DNA from: Oscillospiraceae bacterium
Lineage (GTDB): Bacteria; Bacillota_A; Clostridia; Oscillospirales; Ruminococcaceae
Assembly (NCBI GenBank): GCA_017848205.1
Contig: JAGDDO010000630.1
Location: 1-8,814 of the forward strand
DNA: 8,814 nt
Reading direction: 5' to 3'
Within the stretch, counting starts at the first letter, position 1. The number at the start of each line of letters is the position of its first letter. Below the pieces are notes generated by a model that worked only from the letters and a program-made list of their open reading frames with translations, did not search any database and had not been told where the DNA came from. The position numbers and the translations under genes were made by a program. Positions 6,836 through 8,814 of the stretch are shown one piece after another.

Positions 6836-8056
6836 TCAGAAGCATACCCTGAATTCTTCGTCGGCAAGGGTTATGAGGCTGTCATTTTTAAGTCTGTATT
6901 CCTTTTTACCCTTAAGAAGCTGATCATCAAGATAAGTATGGTTTGTGGAATTGTGATCCACAATGTATAAAACGCCCTTTTTGTTTATGATGTCAGCATG
7001 CATTCTGCTGATGGCACAGTTGTCAGAAATACAGTAATCAACTGTCTTGCTGTCAGAGCCGATACGGAAACGCTTTCCTTTTATCTCTATTTTTTCGTCG
7101 TTTGCTGTTCTGACAAGAACAGGTGTTCTGTTTTCTTCCCTGTTCTTAAGTATAACTGTTCCCTTTGCATCTTTTTCCCTGATGAAATAACCGTTTTTTC
7201 CGTCACTGAAACCTGCCATCAGTGCATCGTCATCTGAAAATGCATCCTGCTTTTTCTCAGTCTTTTCGCCTTTTGCCTTTTTTCCGAGAATTCCGGAGAA
7301 AAATCCCTTAAAACTGCTTTCATCTTCGCTTTCATGATCATCATCCGCGAAACTGTCAAGCATTGAAACCGGTTCTGAAACTGTTTTCCTTATCGGTTCC
7401 TGCAGAACTTCACAGAAGGTATTTTCGTTTCCTTTAATGTTCTCGGAAGATGCTGAAGCTTTTTCATGATTATCAGTCTCCTGCTTGACAGCTGTGCTTT
7501 CAGGTTCACCTACCATATTTCTGATAACAGTAAAATCAGGCTCTTCCCCGCTGTTAAGTATTCCAAGTATCTTTCCTATGTAGTCGCAGTTTTCTGAACT
7601 GTCAAACTTTGCACGACAGATAAAATCCTTAAGGAATGCCCTTACCGGCACCGAACTGTTCCCGTCATCAATAAAAGGCATGACACAAAGATGAAGCTCT
7701 GATCTTTCTTCATCGTAGAACATTCTGTCCGTGTCAAGAATTATTGAACCTGCATCCATCATGTAATCTTCGCACATTGCAGAGGCCTCAAGAACTGTGC
7801 TGATAACTGAAACGATCTCTTTTCTTGAAACGACCCTTTCGAGCATTTCAGTCAGTGTAACAAACGGTGTAACATCATAGCGGACTGTCGTTACATCATC
7901 GACATGCATAACTGTAAACGGAAGCATACCTGCAATATTGTTGTTTTCAAGCATTCCGAGAGCGACTGTATCGAGAACAGCGCCGTTATCTGACTCAATA
8001 ATAAAAGTTGCCTTTTTTCCATCTTTTTCAATGTAATTTCTCATAATAAAATTCAT
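6836..8056 (-). CDS. DUF6382-like/FHA domain phosphothreonine-binding protein
   Basis: The 406-residue protein has no signal peptide or membrane helix. Residues about 5-170 resemble the DUF6382 domain found before FHA domains in Clostridia (NYIEKDGKKATFIIE, then SIILDTDRMFYDE, then VMPFIDD). Residues about 184-310 form a charged low-complexity linker with acidic and lysine-rich runs. Residues about 312-406 are an FHA domain, which binds phosphothreonine peptides: RIG 331-333, S350, R351, H353 and N372 are present. The usual STNGT reads STNHT (370-374), with H for G. Partner and pathway are unknown; no Ser/Thr kinase or phosphatase is in view. AAGGAG ends one base before the ATG at 8056 and 13 bases before the in-frame ATG at 8044 (M5), so either start is imperfect; the domain begins at about M5. 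It is transcribed alone, from a consensus promoter to its own terminator. Confidence 0.88.
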   Translation of the reverse strand: MNFIMRNYIEKDGKKATFIIESDNGAVLDTVALGMLENNNIAGMLPFTVMHVDDVTTVRYDVTPFVTLTEMLERVVSRKEIVSVISTVLEASAMCEDYMMDAGSIILDTDRMFYDEERSELHLCVMPFIDDGNSSVPVRAFLKDFICRAKFDSSENCDYIGKILGILNSGEEPDFTVIRNMVGEPESTAVKQETDNHEKASASSENIKGNENTFCEVLQEPIRKTVSEPVSMLDSFADDDHESEDESSFKGFFSGILGKKAKGEKTEKKQDAFSDDDALMAGFSDGKNGYFIREKDAKGTVILKNREENRTPVLVRTANDEKIEIKGKRFRIGSDSKTVDYCISDNCAISRMHADIINKKGVLYIVDHNSTNHTYLDDQLLKGKKEYRLKNDSLITLADEEFRVCF

Positions 8057-8087
8057 TCTCCTTACTGGTAATTAAGTTCTTTCCTAT

Positions 8088-8116
8088 ATTATACAGCATT
8101 TTAAATGTCATGTCAA
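8088..8116 (-). promoter_or_regulatory. Perfect-consensus sigma-A promoter of the FHA gene
   Basis: The minus strand holds TTGACA (8116-8111) and TATAAT (8093-8088), both perfect, with the ideal 17-base spacer. The predicted start is near 8081, giving a leader of about 25 nt. Strong constitutive transcription is expected unless repressed. Confidence 0.9.
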
Positions 8117-8165
8117 GTAGTTCCATAATATTTTTTAAATTTTTCCTTATTTCTGATTTAACCAG

Positions 8166-8207
8166 TTAAGGAAAACACTGATCATGAATAAATCAGCGTT
8201 TTCTTAA
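8166..8207. repeat. Palindromic MITE-like element, short form (about 42 bp)
   Basis: Left arm ttaaggaaaacactgat (8166-8182) and right arm atcagcgttttcttaa (8192-8207) pair over 16 bp with one bulge, around catgaataa. The right side shares atgaataaatcagcgttt with the long element (6809-6826) and the left side matches that element's left end. The GC-rich core of the long form is absent. On minus-strand RNA the odd pair is G-U, on plus A-C, as in the long form. There is no adjacent T-run, so it is not a clear terminator. Confidence 0.7.
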
Positions 8208-8216
8208 AAGAACAGT

Positions 8217-8254
8217 AAAAAAGCGAAAGCACCGTATTACACAGTACTTTCGCT
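8217..8254 (-). terminator. Rho-independent terminator of the M18 aminopeptidase gene
   Basis: In minus-strand RNA, AGCGAAAGUAC pairs with GUGCUUUCGCU over 11 bp including one U-G, followed by a T-run (8222-8217). It lies about 57 nt after the aminopeptidase stop. The wobble is an A-C mismatch on the plus strand, fixing its direction. Confidence 0.85.
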
Positions 8255-8270
8255 GTAATTCATTATATAT

Positions 8271-8314
8271 CTGATCCGGAGACATCTCCCCGGTACCATT
8301 GTTCCGAAGATCAG
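8271..8314 (-). other. Hairpin overlapping the stop codon of the aminopeptidase gene
   Basis: ctgatccgga (8271-8280) can pair with tccg-aa-gatcag (8303-8314), a 10-bp stem with a 2-nt bulge that includes the TGA stop at 8313-8311. There is no U-tract. It might shield the 3' end or be chance. Confidence 0.3.
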
Positions 8315-8814
8315 TCGTCAATAAACGATCTGAAAGCCTTATAGGCCATGTAGAGGTCAGCCTTTGCTATAACTTCATACGGAGCATGCATTGAAAGTAC
8401 CGGTACGCCTACATCTATAACATCGACATTCATTGCTGCTATGTACATTGCTACAGTACCGCCGCCGCCTGCGTCAACCTTACCAAGCTCACCTGTCTGC
8501 CAGATAACGCCGTTCTTGTTCATAAGAGCACGGATGCGTCCTGTAAACTCGGCAGAAGCATCAGATGTACCGTACTTGCCGCGTGAACCGGTATATTTGG
8601 TAACAACTACACCATAATTGATGTAGGAAGCATTGTTCTTTTCCATTACGCTCGGATAAGTAGGGTCAAAAGCAGAGTTTACGTCTGCAGAAAGGCATTC
8701 TGACTTTGAAAGAACTGTTGTGGCTCTTTCGCCGAAATCTGCCGCAAGATCTTCAATAAAATATCTGAGGTATGAAGAATTAAGACCTGTATTTCCGTCA
8801 CTGCCGATCTCTTC
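8311..8814 (-). CDS. M18-family aminopeptidase, C-terminal 167 residues (5' end outside window)
   Basis: The frame is open from the window edge at 8814 to the TGA at 8311, so the N-terminal part is missing; M18 enzymes usually have about 430-470 residues. The ATG at 8646 is internal, because family-specific motifs lie upstream of it. Seen in order (numbered from the edge): EEIGS (1-5), the catalytic double glutamate; LSADVNSAFDP (41-51), where D44 is a metal ligand; KYTGSRGKYGTSDASAEF (73-90); WQTGELGKVDAGGGGTVA (105-122); and VLSMHAPYEV (139-148), where H143 is a metal ligand. The family forms cytosolic dinuclear-metal enzymes that remove N-terminal residues, often acidic ones, in peptide recycling. 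The substrate preference here cannot be read. It ends before a strong terminator and is not joined to the FHA gene. Confidence 0.93.
   Translation of the reverse strand, partial: EEIGSDGNTGLNSSYLRYFIEDLAADFGERATTVLSKSECLSADVNSAFDPTYPSVMEKNNASYINYGVVVTKYTGSRGKYGTSDASAEFTGRIRALMNKNGVIWQTGELGKVDAGGGGTVAMYIAAMNVDVIDVGVPVLSMHAPYEVIAKADLYMAYKAFRSFIDD

Noticed and set aside
8166..8207. Short palindrome as a second terminator for the aminopeptidase gene
   Set aside because: No T-run follows the stem on either strand, and a better terminator lies upstream at 8217-8254.
8311..8646. A complete 111-residue protein starting at the ATG at 8646
   Set aside because: The same frame continues to the window edge with conserved M18 motifs (EEIGS, LSADVNSAFDP), so this ATG is internal.

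Overview
The window looks like chromosomal DNA of a low-GC Gram-positive gut Clostridium relative, most likely a Ruminococcus-type Oscillospiraceae. This is inferred from AT-rich intergenic DNA, purine-rich Shine-Dalgarno sites, consensus sigma-A promoters, U-tract terminators and a DUF6382-like/FHA protein. All five supportable genes lie on the minus strand, so transcription runs from high to low coordinates. Species identity cannot be proved without a search.

In transcription order: (1) 8814-8311 is the C-terminal part of an M18-family metallo-aminopeptidase, running off the window edge and followed by a terminator. (2) 8056-6836 is a DUF6382-like/FHA protein with a perfect TTGACA-17-TATAAT promoter. 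Its 3' region carries a GC-rich hairpin repeat element and then a terminator. (3) 6466(or 6457)-3344 is a large membrane sensor with 14 propeller-blade motifs, a Y_Y_Y domain, one membrane helix and a cytoplasmic HD-GYP domain. It has a leader of about 116 nt flanked by a 13-bp direct repeat, and a terminator at 3214-3181. (4) 3098-720 is a membrane protein with a dCache-like sensor, HAMP, degenerate GGDEF and intact EAL. Its likely promoter overlaps the preceding terminator. (5) 702-1 begins 17 nt after gene 4, probably in the same operon. It encodes a U32-peptidase-like protein with a cysteine cluster and is cut by the window edge.

The theme of the left two thirds is cyclic-di-GMP breakdown under extracellular control. 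Two adjacent genes, each its own transcription unit, encode phosphodiesterases of unrelated folds (HD-GYP and EAL) behind different external sensors. No active diguanylate cyclase is visible. The double propeller plus Y_Y_Y sensor is the architecture known from Bacteroidetes hybrid two-component systems that sense glycans, but here the output is HD-GYP rather than kinase and regulator. Its ligand is unknown; a plant or host glycan fragment is a guess from the fold.

Non-coding structure includes three terminators whose orientation fits the minus-strand genes, three promoters of differing quality, and two related palindromic elements (115 bp and about 42 bp). These elements share imperfect terminal inverted repeats and TA borders and look like a MITE-type family. 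No tRNA, rRNA, CRISPR, transposase or recognisable c-di-GMP riboswitch was seen.
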